This document shows positions 26,723-37,323 of a stretch of DNA of 42,059 bases, piece after piece; within the stretch, counting starts at the first letter, position 1; each line of letters starts with the position of its first letter. A program made the position numbers and the translations under genes. The notes below the pieces were generated by a model. It was not told the origin of the DNA. It did not search any database and saw only the letters and a program-made list of their open reading frames with translations. Source of the DNA: Bacillota bacterium (GTDB lineage: Bacteria; Bacillota; TC1); assembly GCA_024635955.1 (NCBI GenBank), contig JAGXHX010000045.1:1-42059 (forward strand), written 5' to 3'.

Positions 26723-26743
26723 AGGCACTTCGGTGCCTTTTTG
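26723..26743 (+). terminator. Internal intrinsic terminator/attenuator with C(UUCG)G loop
   Basis: aggcac-ttcg-gtgccttttt between pstS and pstC. Confidence 0.88.
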
Positions 26744-26758
26744 CCATTTGGAGGATTA

Positions 26759-27643
26759 ATGAAAAGAAAATTAAAAAAAAGAGAGTTTCTAATAGAGAAA
26801 TTATTAATACTATTTGCTGGTATTACTATTGTTACTACATTAGCAATAGTATTAACTCTTTTTGGTGAAACATTCCAATTTTTTAAAGAGGTGCCTATTC
26901 TCGACTTTCTAACAGGAAAAACCTGGGCACCTACATTAGTACCAAAAAGTTTTGGAGTACTTCCTCTTCTAGTTGGAACTTTAATGATTGCTGTATTTTC
27001 TAGTATAATTTCACTTCCTCTCGGACTTGGTAGTGCTATATACCTTAGTGAATATGCAAAAACAAGAACAAGAAAAATAATTAAACCAATACTAGAGCTA
27101 TTAGCCGGAATACCCTCAATAGTCTATGGTTTTTTTGCCTTGACCTTTATAACTCCTTTAATAAGACAAATACTTCCACAAACTCAAGTATTTAACGTTG
27201 CCAGTGCAAGTATTGCAGTAGGCATAATGACTCTACCAATGGTAGCTTCCTTATGTGAAGATGCTATGATGGCAGTACCAAATTCAGTAAGAAATGGTGC
27301 TTATGCGCTAGGCTCGACCAAGATGGAAGTGGCCTTAAAAATTATAATTCCTTCAACTAAATCAAGTATTGCCTCAGCCTTTGTTTTAGCCATATCTAGA
27401 GCAATAGGGGAAACGATGATTGTGGCAATAGCCGCAGGACAAAGCCCTGTTTTAACTTTCAATCCTCTTGAAAGTATTCAAACAATGACTGGTTTTATGG
27501 TAAATATGAGTTTAGGGGAAATATCACAGGGAACTTTAGAATATAAGACAGTATTTGCTGTTGGAACTATGTTGTTCTTTATGACTTTAATCATGAATCT
27601 AATAGCTAGAGGTATTTTATACCGCAATAGAGAGAGGTATTAA
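26759..27643 (+). CDS. pstC: Phosphate ABC transporter permease PstC
   Basis: GETFQFFKEVPILDFLTGKTWAP, YLSEYA, ELLAGIPSIVYGFFAL; ggagg RBS before ATG 26759. Confidence 0.95.
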   Translation: MKRKLKKREFLIEKLLILFAGITIVTTLAIVLTLFGETFQFFKEVPILDFLTGKTWAPTLVPKSFGVLPLLVGTLMIAVFSSIISLPLGLGSAIYLSEYAKTRTRKIIKPILELLAGIPSIVYGFFALTFITPLIRQILPQTQVFNVASASIAVGIMTLPMVASLCEDAMMAVPNSVRNGAYALGSTKMEVALKIIIPSTKSSIASAFVLAISRAIGETMIVAIAAGQSPVLTFNPLESIQTMTGFMVNMSLGEISQGTLEYKTVFAVGTMLFFMTLIMNLIARGILYRNRERY

Positions 27644-27644
27644 A

Positions 27645-28508
27645 ATGGAAAAAAAATTAATTAGAAGAAGAAGATTAAAAAACGCCTTATTCCAAGGTGC
27701 TCTTATTTCTATAATAGTCTTTTCTATTCTTATTCTCTTGCTATTGTTATATCAAGTTTTTAAAGTTGGCTTAAGTCACTTGAGTCTTTCCTTTATTACT
27801 AGTATGCCTTCTAGATTTGCTGCTAGGGCTGGTATAGCTTCAGCTTTGGCAGGAAGTATTTGGACAATATCCTTGACTATTCTTTTTGCTATTCCACTAG
27901 GTGTTGGTACAGCACTGTATCTTGAAGAATATGCAAATAAAAAATCATGGTTTACAAAAATTCTTGAAATTAATATAGCAAATTTAGCAGGTGTACCTGC
28001 AATAGTTTATGGTATGTTAGGTTTGGCTGTTTTTGTGAGATTTTTAAATTTCCAAAGAAGTATTTTATCAGGTGCTCTTACCCTGGCATTATTAATACTA
28101 CCTGTAATCATTGTAGCCTCTCAGGAAGCTTTAAAAAGCGTTCCTAGCACTTTAAAAGAAGGATCCTATGCATTGGGTGTAAGTAAGTGGCAAACAATCA
28201 CAGGGGTTGTTTTACCTTATTCATTACCTGGTATATTAACTGGTTCAATTCTTGCTGTTTCAAGAGCAATGGGTGAGGCTGCGCCTCTAATAATGATTGG
28301 TGCTGCCGGTTATATTGGCTTTATGCCAAAAAGTCCTCTTGATTCATTTACAGTACTGCCAATACAGATATTCAATTGGACCTCTCGTCCTCAGGCTGAG
28401 TTTCAAGATATAGCGGCTACTGGAATAATTGTGCTTTTAGTTCTTCTACTTACAATGAATGCTATTGCGATTGTATTAAGAAATAAATACCAAAACAGAA
28501 TGGATTAG
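27645..28508 (+). CDS. pstA: Phosphate ABC transporter permease PstA
   Basis: [42 protein letters not shown]. Confidence 0.95.
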   Translation: MEKKLIRRRRLKNALFQGALISIIVFSILILLLLLYQVFKVGLSHLSLSFITSMPSRFAARAGIASALAGSIWTISLTILFAIPLGVGTALYLEEYANKKSWFTKILEINIANLAGVPAIVYGMLGLAVFVRFLNFQRSILSGALTLALLILPVIIVASQEALKSVPSTLKEGSYALGVSKWQTITGVVLPYSLPGILTGSILAVSRAMGEAAPLIMIGAAGYIGFMPKSPLDSFTVLPIQIFNWTSRPQAEFQDIAATGIIVLLVLLLTMNAIAIVLRNKYQNRMD

Positions 28509-28519
28509 GTGAGATTAAA

Positions 28520-29269
28520 ATGAAAATTATTTGCAATAATATTAACTTCTATTATGGAAGTAATCATGCATTAACAGACTTGAATTTAAATATTGAAGAA
28601 AATAAAATAACTGCTTTAATAGGCCCTTCTGGTTGTGGTAAATCAACATTTATCAGAACACTAAACAGAATGTATGAGCATATACCTAAAACTAAAATAA
28701 CAGGTGAAATTTTTCTTGATGGTGAAAATATTTTAACAGACTCCTACGATTTAGCTGAACTACGAAAAAAAGTAGGTTTAGTTTTTCAAAAACCAAACCC
28801 TTTTCCTAAAAGTATTTATGAGAATGTTATTTATGGTCCTAAAAAGCATGGTCTTAAAAACAAGGATGCTCTTGATACTTTAGTTGAGAAATCCTTGAGA
28901 AAGGCTGCTTTATGGAGCGAGGTAAAGGATAAATTAAACAAGTCAGCCCTAGAACTCTCAGGAGGTCAACAACAACGCTTATGCATTGCTAGGTGTTTGG
29001 CTGTTGAGCCTGAGGTGCTTCTAATGGATGAGCCTACTTCTGCTCTTGATCCTCAAGGTACTCTCAAAATAGAGGAGTTATTTCACACTCTAAAAGAATA
29101 CTATAGTATAGTTGTCGTTACTCACTCTATGCAACAAGCTGCCAGGGTAAGTGACCAAACTGCTTTCTTCCTTAATGGTGAAATAATAGAGACTGGTACT
29201 ACGGATGATATCTTTACCAATCCTAAAGATCAAAGAACTAATGATTATATAACTGGTAGGTTTAGTTAA
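28520..29269 (+). CDS. pstB: Phosphate ABC transporter ATP-binding protein PstB
   Basis: [58 protein letters not shown]. Confidence 0.97.
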   Translation: MKIICNNINFYYGSNHALTDLNLNIEENKITALIGPSGCGKSTFIRTLNRMYEHIPKTKITGEIFLDGENILTDSYDLAELRKKVGLVFQKPNPFPKSIYENVIYGPKKHGLKNKDALDTLVEKSLRKAALWSEVKDKLNKSALELSGGQQQRLCIARCLAVEPEVLLMDEPTSALDPQGTLKIEELFHTLKEYYSIVVVTHSMQQAARVSDQTAFFLNGEIIETGTTDDIFTNPKDQRTNDYITGRFS

Positions 29270-29386
29270 ATAAGTTAATTAAGAAACAAAAAAACGACCA
29301 ATTGTAGTGTTTTATTTATTTATACTTTACCTATATCTAATATATGAATAAAGCTTATTCACAAATTTATCAAATGGCAGTTTTTC

Positions 29387-30907
29387 TTATTTATTCGCCC
29401 GTGTTCTTTTTCCCAACATATTTATAACCATTATTTTTTCTTCTTGATTCATGCCTAAATTCCATATGAGAAAAACATACACTATAGTAATTAAAACAAC
29501 TTTTATCAAAAAAATAAATACTGTCAACGAATAAATTTGGTTAATAAAGAATGTGAAAATAATAGTTCCAACTATTGGAATCCATAATTTTGCTGTTGTT
29601 AGTTTCATAAATTCAACCATATTCAAATGTAAAACCCTATGAAAATATATTGTGTTGAAAAAAATATAACCCACTGTATATGCAAATGCTGTACCTATTG
29701 CAGCACCGATAATACCAATAACTTTGACTAATAATATTGTTATCACAATGTTTAATAATGAAATTATTAATGAAACTATAGACTTAATTTTATGTTTATT
29801 CTTTGCCCACATAATATATAAGCCAGCATCATATAATGCTGCTATCATTGATGGTATGATAACAAGTAATGCAATTTTATATGCTACACTAAATCCATCT
29901 CCAACCCAAAAATAAATAAAACTTTTACCTAGAAAAATGAATCCTATCACTGGCAAAGCTATAATAATTAATTTGATTCTTCCTATTTTTATAACGCTTT
30001 TCGTCAGTTCCTCGTCAGTTGCATTATTAGTTACTTGGTTTACAATACTAGGCATAATAACATCAGAAACTATAAGTGAGAACGAAAAAAACAAAGTTGA
30101 AATCTGAGTTCCTATAGAATAAATAGCTATTGCAGAACTGGATAAAAATATTCCAATTATAAAGTTATCTGCATTCCAAAACATATGAAATGCTATTGCA
30201 TCAATAAATACTATCATAGAATATGATAGTATTTTTTTAGCATATTTTTTGGTTATTAATTTAAACGATATCCCAATTTTCAAATATAACAAACAATAAC
30301 TACTAGTTACTATTAGTATAATAAAACTTAATATTGTATCTAGTAGAATAATCGAAAATGCCTTGTAACCCATAAATATCAAAATTAATGCTACGCTAAA
30401 TCTTATTACCGTTCTTAATATGTTGATTACTTTTAATAGTGCAAAATTCTCATAAGACTTAATAATTCCTGTAGATAAATTTGTAAATAAATTGAAAATA
30501 CCATTTATCAATGTCAAAAAGAATAAACTTTTCAACAATTCTAATTCATTAGGAAGTAAAGAAAAACCAAAAATTAAAGGTAATTTAGAATATATTAGAA
30601 TACCTATTAGTAAAAGAATAGATACTACTAATATGTCTATCAGCACAATTAAAGAAACAAACTTACTCTCGGATATTTTATCTTTTTTAGCCTTATATTC
30701 TGATATATATCTAACTATAGCATTACTTAATCCAAGATCAGCTAAAGCAAAATATGAAGAAATAGATAAAACTAGTTTATATATTCCAAAATCGCCGTTA
30801 CCAAAGGCAGTAATTAGCAATGGTGTTAATAGAAATGATGCTATATTTTGAACAAACATTGCAATATAGCCGATTAGTACACCAATTTTTTTACCTCTCA
30901 TAGTCAA
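29387..30907 (-). CDS. Polysaccharide flippase (Wzx/MATE-like)
   Basis: Multi-TM ORF, FGNGDFGIYKLVLSISSYFALADLGLSNAIVRYISEY. Confidence 0.85.
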   Translation of the reverse strand: MTMRGKKIGVLIGYIAMFVQNIASFLLTPLLITAFGNGDFGIYKLVLSISSYFALADLGLSNAIVRYISEYKAKKDKISESKFVSLIVLIDILVVSILLLIGILIYSKLPLIFGFSLLPNELELLKSLFFLTLINGIFNLFTNLSTGIIKSYENFALLKVINILRTVIRFSVALILIFMGYKAFSIILLDTILSFIILIVTSSYCLLYLKIGISFKLITKKYAKKILSYSMIVFIDAIAFHMFWNADNFIIGIFLSSSAIAIYSIGTQISTLFFSFSLIVSDVIMPSIVNQVTNNATDEELTKSVIKIGRIKLIIIALPVIGFIFLGKSFIYFWVGDGFSVAYKIALLVIIPSMIAALYDAGLYIMWAKNKHKIKSIVSLIISLLNIVITILLVKVIGIIGAAIGTAFAYTVGYIFFNTIYFHRVLHLNMVEFMKLTTAKLWIPIVGTIIFTFFINQIYSLTVFIFLIKVVLITIVYVFLIWNLGMNQEEKIMVINMLGKRTRANK

Positions 30908-32136
30908 TCTACCTCGTTATTTATTCTAAACTCAATATTTTTAATAACATTTTCTATTGATAAATCATTCTTTTTTAAGTATTTCAATAATTCTTCGTGA
31001 GAATGAATAATATCATTGATACCATAAAGTTTAATAAAATCACCTTTCTCTCTTGTGATTTTATATATTACTCTTTTTATTAAATCTAAATAAGGGCCAA
31101 GCATAAAACTTTTATACAAATTAATCCTAGCTATGTATTTTGGCATTTTTAATTCTTTCATTCGATTAAAATAATGATTTTTTACTAATTTGGAAAACTT
31201 AGGATGTCTATAAATGCAATATGCAATTAACGATTCCTCTCTATACTTCCTAATCATATTTTGATACCCCATTTCTTTTATTGCAGCTAAAGAAGAGTCA
31301 GCCCATATAGTTTCTACACTATAAAACTTAGGTACCTCTGGTGACCATTCATAATTTTCGTGTCCTCTCAAGTGAGGAGCATCTTCATACTTTCCCGTAT
31401 GCTTACCGGTAGCAGAATCTGCAGAACCACTTTTATTGCAAATCCCTGAAATAGTTAATGGATAATCTATACATAAAACTTTCGGTATTGCAATTGATAG
31501 TGATACTGCACCATATATATCTGGTGATAAACCTCCAAAAAACCTGCCTGTTTTTTTTTTAATTATTTCAATTTTTTTTCTTCTAACAATTCCATGATAT
31601 AGTTTTACCAAATCTAGATTTAAATATTTTTGGCAACCATTACGTAATAGTTTAGTCAATTCAGTTTTGGTTTCAACAAACTTAATATCAGATGATACTT
31701 TACTTAATGTCATATAACCAGAATTATCATTTGAATTTATTCCTGAGTTAGGCCAGAAGTAAACACTATTTATAGTAGGTTTGATAGCATCAATATTATT
31801 CTCTTTTGCCCATCTTGAAATCTCTACTATTTCATGATTAATTCCATCATCATCGCCTATCATACAAATATATTCACCATTACTATGGGAAACTGCAATC
31901 CCAAAATTGTCTACGAAAGATAATACATCTGAAGAATAGTTATACTTTAATCTTTTGTCGTGCTTGTATGGCTCGAGCAATTTCTCCAGATCATTATCTT
32001 CACTATTATCTTGAATTACAACTTGAATATCTGGTTCAGGACTAAGTAAAATTTGTTTTATTGTTTTGATTGCATATTCTTTTCTATTTTTTGTAGGAAT
32101 TACAATAGAGATAATATATTCACAAGTTTTATTCAT
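30904..32136 (-). CDS. Glycosyltransferase family 2
   Basis: ISIVIPTKNRKEYAIKTIKQIL; QDNSEDN; YICMIGDDDG. Confidence 0.88.
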   Translation of the reverse strand: MNKTCEYIISIVIPTKNRKEYAIKTIKQILLSPEPDIQVVIQDNSEDNDLEKLLEPYKHDKRLKYNYSSDVLSFVDNFGIAVSHSNGEYICMIGDDDGINHEIVEISRWAKENNIDAIKPTINSVYFWPNSGINSNDNSGYMTLSKVSSDIKFVETKTELTKLLRNGCQKYLNLDLVKLYHGIVRRKKIEIIKKKTGRFFGGLSPDIYGAVSLSIAIPKVLCIDYPLTISGICNKSGSADSATGKHTGKYEDAPHLRGHENYEWSPEVPKFYSVETIWADSSLAAIKEMGYQNMIRKYREESLIAYCIYRHPKFSKLVKNHYFNRMKELKMPKYIARINLYKSFMLGPYLDLIKRVIYKITREKGDFIKLYGINDIIHSHEELLKYLKKNDLSIENVIKNIEFRINNEVD

Positions 32137-32137
32137 A

Positions 32138-33262
32138 CTATTTCCTCCAAACTATTTTATTTATAATCCCTGTATAACTTTGTATCAATTTAACCACCTT
32201 CATACTGACATTCTGGCTTTTGTATGCAGGAATATCTTCACCTAGATCTCCCTGAGCATTCATCTCAACGGCCATCTTTACCGCTTGAAGAACTTGTTCA
32301 GTTGTTATACTGCCAATTACAATATTACCTTTATCAAGTGCTTCTGGTCTCTCTGTGCTAGTTCTTACTGAAACAGCTGGAAATTTGAAGTAAGAAGCCT
32401 CTTCTGCAATTGTTCCACTATCAGATACTACACAGAATGAATTCAGTTGAAGACGAATATAATCGGCAAAACCAAAAGGCTGTAAACATCTTACATTTTT
32501 ATGAAATTCAAATCCTCGTTGTTCTATAATGCTCTTGCTTCTCGGATGAGTGCTGTATATAACTGGAAGTTCATAATTTTCAGCCATGGCATTCACAGCA
32601 TTCATCAATGCCAAGAAATTATCTTCATTATCTATGTTTTCTTCACGATGAGCTGACAATATAATATATTTCCCTTTTTTTAAATTTAAAGTTTCAAGGA
32701 TTTTACTGTTGTTGATTTTTTCTTCATTTATTCTCAAAACTTCAGCCATTGGTGACCCAACCACATAAGTTCTTTCTTTAGGAACACCTTCCCAATTTAA
32801 ATAGTTTCTAGCATGCTCTGTATAACAAAGATTCACATCACTAATATGATCTATTATTCTTCTGTTTATCTCTTCTGGTAAGTTTTCGTCAAAGCATCTG
32901 TTACCTGCTTCCATGTGAAAAATTGGAATCTTTAGTCTCTTAGCCGAAATAACACTAAGACAAGAATTAGTATCCCCTAAAACAATTACTGCGTCAGGTT
33001 CTTCTATCACCATTAAATCATAGGACTTTGCAAGAATATTTCCCAAAGTATGACCTAAATTATCACCTACAACATTTAGATAAAAGTCAGGTTCTCTAAT
33101 ACCTAAATCCTCAAAAAACACTTGATTCAACTCATAGTCATAATTCTGACCTGTATGAACTAAAATATGTTCAAAATATTTGTCGCTTTTTCTTATTACT
33201 TCGGATAGTTTTATGAGTTCAGGTCTAGTCCCAACGATTGTCATCAATTTTAATTTCTTCAT
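32138..33262 (-). CDS. UDP-HexNAc 2-epimerase (non-hydrolysing; WecB/WbjD/WbvD-like)
   Basis: MTIVGTRPELIKLSEVI, VLVHTGQNYDYELNQVFFEDL, FHMEAGNRCFDENLPEEINRRIIDH. Confidence 0.93.
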   Translation of the reverse strand: MKKLKLMTIVGTRPELIKLSEVIRKSDKYFEHILVHTGQNYDYELNQVFFEDLGIREPDFYLNVVGDNLGHTLGNILAKSYDLMVIEEPDAVIVLGDTNSCLSVISAKRLKIPIFHMEAGNRCFDENLPEEINRRIIDHISDVNLCYTEHARNYLNWEGVPKERTYVVGSPMAEVLRINEEKINNSKILETLNLKKGKYIILSAHREENIDNEDNFLALMNAVNAMAENYELPVIYSTHPRSKSIIEQRGFEFHKNVRCLQPFGFADYIRLQLNSFCVVSDSGTIAEEASYFKFPAVSVRTSTERPEALDKGNIVIGSITTEQVLQAVKMAVEMNAQGDLGEDIPAYKSQNVSMKVVKLIQSYTGIINKIVWRK

Positions 33263-33273
33263 TTCACTTCCCC

Positions 33274-34128
33274 CTATTTAAAATAATGTGAATAGAGATT
33301 TTTATGATTATCAATCCACTCTTTCATCTCTTTTACCATGGTTTCATAACTAGGTAAATTAAAAGAAAAATCTTTTCTGTTATTAATTAAAGCCTTATTT
33401 TGTGAAAGCTTATCATTTAGTAAAATTTCAAGTTTGTTATCTTTCATATATTTATTAAACAACTTGAGTAGTTCATATTTACTAATAGTTTTATTATTCA
33501 CAAGATTATAAATCCCTGTTAAGTTTTCTCTAATTGCTTGCTCCATTGCTTTAGCAAGCATAAGTGTAGTAACACCAGTCCAAATAGCTTTAGTAAAGCC
33601 ATTAATTTGCCCTTCTTGCTTCATAAACCAATTAAATAATCCTATCCCATTCTCATTTAAATCAGGACCAATGATTGAATTTCTAAAAGTTAAATCCTTG
33701 TCATTCTCTAATTCGCCTAGAGCTTTAGATCTATCATAAAAGGTTTCTCCATCTCTGAATGATATCTCTGAGTAGCCACCAGTCTTTCCGGAAAAAACAC
33801 AGTCTGTGCTCATATGAATAATTTTAGTCTTCATATTCTGTGTCGTATCACTTAAAAAGTGAGGTAAGTAACTATTCAGTAATACAGCTTTAGACTTGTT
33901 ATCTTCTGCGTCCTGATTTAATATTCCAATTGCATTTATAATTGCGTCATATTGACCTTCATTGATAATCTTCTTTAAACTCTCGAAATCCGTGATGTCC
34001 CCATTTATGTTCTTGCAATAATCTACTTTGCTTCTACTAAAAGCAGTTACATCATGGCCAGCTTCCTTAAAATATATTGAAATTGTATGTCCTGCCATTC
34101 CTGTTCCGCCTAGGACTAAGACCTTCAT
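33274..34128 (-). CDS. RmlD-like SDR reductase (sugar-nucleotide 4-reductase)
   Basis: MKVLVLGGTGMAGHTISIYF; HMSTDCVFSGKTGGYSE; YDRSKALGE. Confidence 0.88.
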   Translation of the reverse strand: MKVLVLGGTGMAGHTISIYFKEAGHDVTAFSRSKVDYCKNINGDITDFESLKKIINEGQYDAIINAIGILNQDAEDNKSKAVLLNSYLPHFLSDTTQNMKTKIIHMSTDCVFSGKTGGYSEISFRDGETFYDRSKALGELENDKDLTFRNSIIGPDLNENGIGLFNWFMKQEGQINGFTKAIWTGVTTLMLAKAMEQAIRENLTGIYNLVNNKTISKYELLKLFNKYMKDNKLEILLNDKLSQNKALINNRKDFSFNLPSYETMVKEMKEWIDNHKNLYSHYFK

Positions 34129-34150
34129 TATCTTCCCTCCCATTATTAAT

Positions 34151-35083
34151 TTATTTGTTATCATTAAACCACTCTATGTACTCTTTTAGTCCCTCGACTA
34201 AACTAATAGACGCTTTAAATCCTAACTCATTATTAGCCTTATTTGTATCAGCCTTACAATGCCGAACATCAGCCGGTCTTTGAAGTTCATATCTTTTTTC
34301 TGTGTTTATCCCAGTAAGTTCTTGCATAATATCAGCTAATTTGTTAATTGTAATACTCTCCCCGCTTCCAAGGTTATACACCCCAGTACCAACATCTGCA
34401 GTAGCAGCTAAGTAGTTAGCAATTGCAACATCTTTCACATTAACAAAATCTCTAGTCTGATCTCCATCACCATAAATTGTTACTGGGTTACCAGAAAAAA
34501 TTCGATTTGCAAAAATCGGTATTACGTTGCCATAAAAATCATATCTTTGATTTACTCCATATATGTTGAAATATCTAAGACAAACTCCTGTCATTTCGTA
34601 TATTCCACAATACGCTAGAATCATTTTCTCTGCTGCAAGTTTACTTACACCATAAGGCGAATCAGCATTCTGCGGATGATCTTCAGCTATTGATTGAGTT
34701 TCTAGTTCCCCAAAAATTGCAGCTGAAGATGAATAAACGATCCTCTTTACCCCATGTTTTCTCATACCTTCCAATAGTTGTATCGTGCCCATAACATTTG
34801 TACTTGAATCTAGTATTGGATCATCTAAAGATTTTTGTCTGCCTACACAAGCTGCTAAATGAAACACAACATCAATCCCCTTACAGGCATCATGAGTAAT
34901 TTTCGCATCATTAATATCACTTTCTATAAAATCAACATTTAGTCCATCTAAGTTTTCTTTATAACCAGAAGATAGGTTATCTATAATACGAACTTCCCAA
35001 TCCTTATTAAGTAAATAGCGCACTACATTTGACCCAATAAATCCTGCTCCGCCAGTAACTAAAGCTTTTCTATTATTCATCAT
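34151..35083 (-). CDS. NAD-dependent sugar-nucleotide epimerase (extended SDR)
   Basis: ALVTGGAGFIGSNVVRYL; VYSSSAAIFGE; SPYGVSKLAAEKM; LRYFNIYG. Confidence 0.92.
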   Translation of the reverse strand: MMNNRKALVTGGAGFIGSNVVRYLLNKDWEVRIIDNLSSGYKENLDGLNVDFIESDINDAKITHDACKGIDVVFHLAACVGRQKSLDDPILDSSTNVMGTIQLLEGMRKHGVKRIVYSSSAAIFGELETQSIAEDHPQNADSPYGVSKLAAEKMILAYCGIYEMTGVCLRYFNIYGVNQRYDFYGNVIPIFANRIFSGNPVTIYGDGDQTRDFVNVKDVAIANYLAATADVGTGVYNLGSGESITINKLADIMQELTGINTEKRYELQRPADVRHCKADTNKANNELGFKASISLVEGLKEYIEWFNDNK

Positions 35084-36099
35084 TTATTCCAACCTTTCAA
35101 TTGTTCTCTGACATAATCAAGCTGTAATAATTTTTCTTTAATCTGTTCTATGTTAAGTCTTTCAGTATTATGTGAATTATACTCATCTTCTGATAAGAGC
35201 TTCTGATCACCTTCAACAAAGTACTTATCATAATTAAGATCTCTTTTATCTGCTGGGACACGATAAAAACTGCCCATATCTCTTGCAACAACATGTTCTT
35301 CTTTTGTCAGGAGTGTTTCATATAGCTTTTCTCCATGACGTGTTCCAATAATATTAATCTCGTTTTCAGCATTGAAAAGTTCCTTTATAGCCTGTGCTAA
35401 GTCCCAGATAGTTGATGCAGGTGATTTCTGAACCATAATATCTCCCGCTTCTGAATTGTGAAATGCAAAGACAACAAGTTCTACAGCCTCTTCTAAGCTC
35501 ATCAAGAAACGAGTCATATTAGGGTCTGTTATGGTAAGAGGTTGTCCATTCTTAATCTGTTCAATAAACAATGGAATGACCGAACCTCTTGAAGCCATAA
35601 CATTACCATACCTCGTACCGCAGATAAGAGTTCTTTTAGAGTCTACAATTTTTGCTTTGGCCACAAAAACTTTCTCCATCATAGCCTTTGAAATGCCCAT
35701 AGCATTGATTGGGTATGCAGCTTTATCTGTAGAAAGACAAATAACCTTCTTAACTTCTAATTCAATAGCACCTGTAAGAACATTATCTGTTCCTAGCACA
35801 TTGGTTTTCACTGCTTCTAATGGAAAAAACTCACATGAAGGCACTTGTTTAAGGGCTGCTGCATGAAAAATATAATCTACCCCACGCATTGCATTTTTAA
35901 CACTAGCAAGATCTCTTACATCACCTAAGTAGAATTTCAATTTATCATTTTTATAAAGCTTTCTCATATCATCTTGTTTCTTCTCGTCACGTGAAAAAAT
36001 ACGTATTTCCTTAATATCAGTGTTAAGAAATCTTTTCATAACTGCATTTCCAAAAGATCCTGTTCCACCTGTGATTAATAAAATTTTATCTTTAAACAT
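35080..36099 (-). CDS. CapD/CapE/FnlA-like UDP-GlcNAc 4,6-dehydratase (5-inverting or multifunctional type)
   Basis: LLITGGTGSFGNAVMKRFL, RIFSRDEKKQDDMRK, AALKQVPSCEFFPLEAVKTNVLGTDNV, STDKAAYPINAMGISKAMMEKV. Confidence 0.92.
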   Translation of the reverse strand: MFKDKILLITGGTGSFGNAVMKRFLNTDIKEIRIFSRDEKKQDDMRKLYKNDKLKFYLGDVRDLASVKNAMRGVDYIFHAAALKQVPSCEFFPLEAVKTNVLGTDNVLTGAIELEVKKVICLSTDKAAYPINAMGISKAMMEKVFVAKAKIVDSKRTLICGTRYGNVMASRGSVIPLFIEQIKNGQPLTITDPNMTRFLMSLEEAVELVVFAFHNSEAGDIMVQKSPASTIWDLAQAIKELFNAENEINIIGTRHGEKLYETLLTKEEHVVARDMGSFYRVPADKRDLNYDKYFVEGDQKLLSEDEYNSHNTERLNIEQIKEKLLQLDYVREQLKGWNK

Positions 36100-36150
36100 C
36101 TAGCTTACCTCCTATAAATTATATGGTTTTTTATATTTATTTCCTTATTC

Positions 36151-37305
36151 CTAAGTAATCAACAGTTCTTTCATTTCTATTAAAAACTTGTCAGCGAGAG
36201 TTTCAACCGTTGCACGCGTATCAACTTCATTAGAAAGATTAATATTTAAAATGGTGTTAGCTATTGATTTGGGTTCATTACTTTCAACAAAATGAATGTT
36301 ATTTGCGATTGAAGAATTCTTAATGCTTTCAATCTCAGTACTAACAACTACCATCCCATGGGCTAAATATGAAATAATTTTGGAAGGGAATGCAGTTTCC
36401 ATTGATTTCCCTAAGTTCTGAGGGTTGAGAGCAATATCACACTTTAATAAGTAGTCAGAATATTGATTACCAAATAATGTCCCAACAAAAAAGCACACAT
36501 CTTTATTTTTTTCATGATTAATGGTATTTATTTTATCTTTAAGCTTATTTATTAATTGTAGTTCGCCATAACCTAATATGTGTAATGTATAATTACTAGG
36601 TAGAAATTTCAAAATATTTATTGCTTTAAAAGCGCCACCTTTAGTTAAATCTACGGATCCAACATAAACTAAATTGATCACATCATTATCTTTTATCTTA
36701 TTTCCTGCATATGTTTCATAGCTTGCATGGTAATAAATATATCTTTTAACTTTATTTTTTAATACTCTTTTTTTTAGACTTGAAGATGCAAATAAATACA
36801 TATCTGAGCACTCAATTAATTTTTTCTCCATATTCTTAAACTTATTTGCTTCAACCCAAATTTCAGAGTACATCTCTCCTATTTCGAGTATTAAATTTAA
36901 CTTTTTAATTCTCTTTGCTGCTCTGATTGGTATAGAAATCCAAGGTACATGATATGCTATTATTTTTTCATGGCTTTTAACATTGAATATTAAATATATA
37001 AACAGCCAGACTAATGAAAACATTACTTTTATATTTCTTGTAACTTTATTTGATGTTTTCCAAGATGGGCAGAAAATAACACTAATGTCTTCATCAACAT
37101 TCACTCTCTTTTGACCTTCATACTTTATATTTGAGTCATCTCTCATCCAGGATGGAGAAATTATTTCCACTTTGTAACCTAGCTTTTTAACTGTTGCTGC
37201 AACTTAATTCATTTTATTAATAGCACCTAAAGTAGCTACTCTTTTTGATTTACTGTTATTAACATCATAAAACCCTATATATTTTATCACTTGCTTTTTA
37301 TCCAT
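36151..37305 (-). pseudogene. Glycosyltransferase (GT4-like) with in-frame TAA at codon 34
   Basis: Frame open from ATG 37305: MDKKQVIKYIGFYDVNNSKSKRVATLGAINKMN*VAATVKKLGYKVEIISPSWMRDD...; TAA at 37204-37206. Confidence 0.85.
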
Positions 37306-37323
37306 CGCAGATACCCTACTTCC

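Noticed and set aside
29345-29361. TGAATA-N5-TATTCA dyad after pstB, resembling the arsR operator
   Set aside because: Not next to a plausible promoter; the half-site is short and likely by chance in AT-rich sequence
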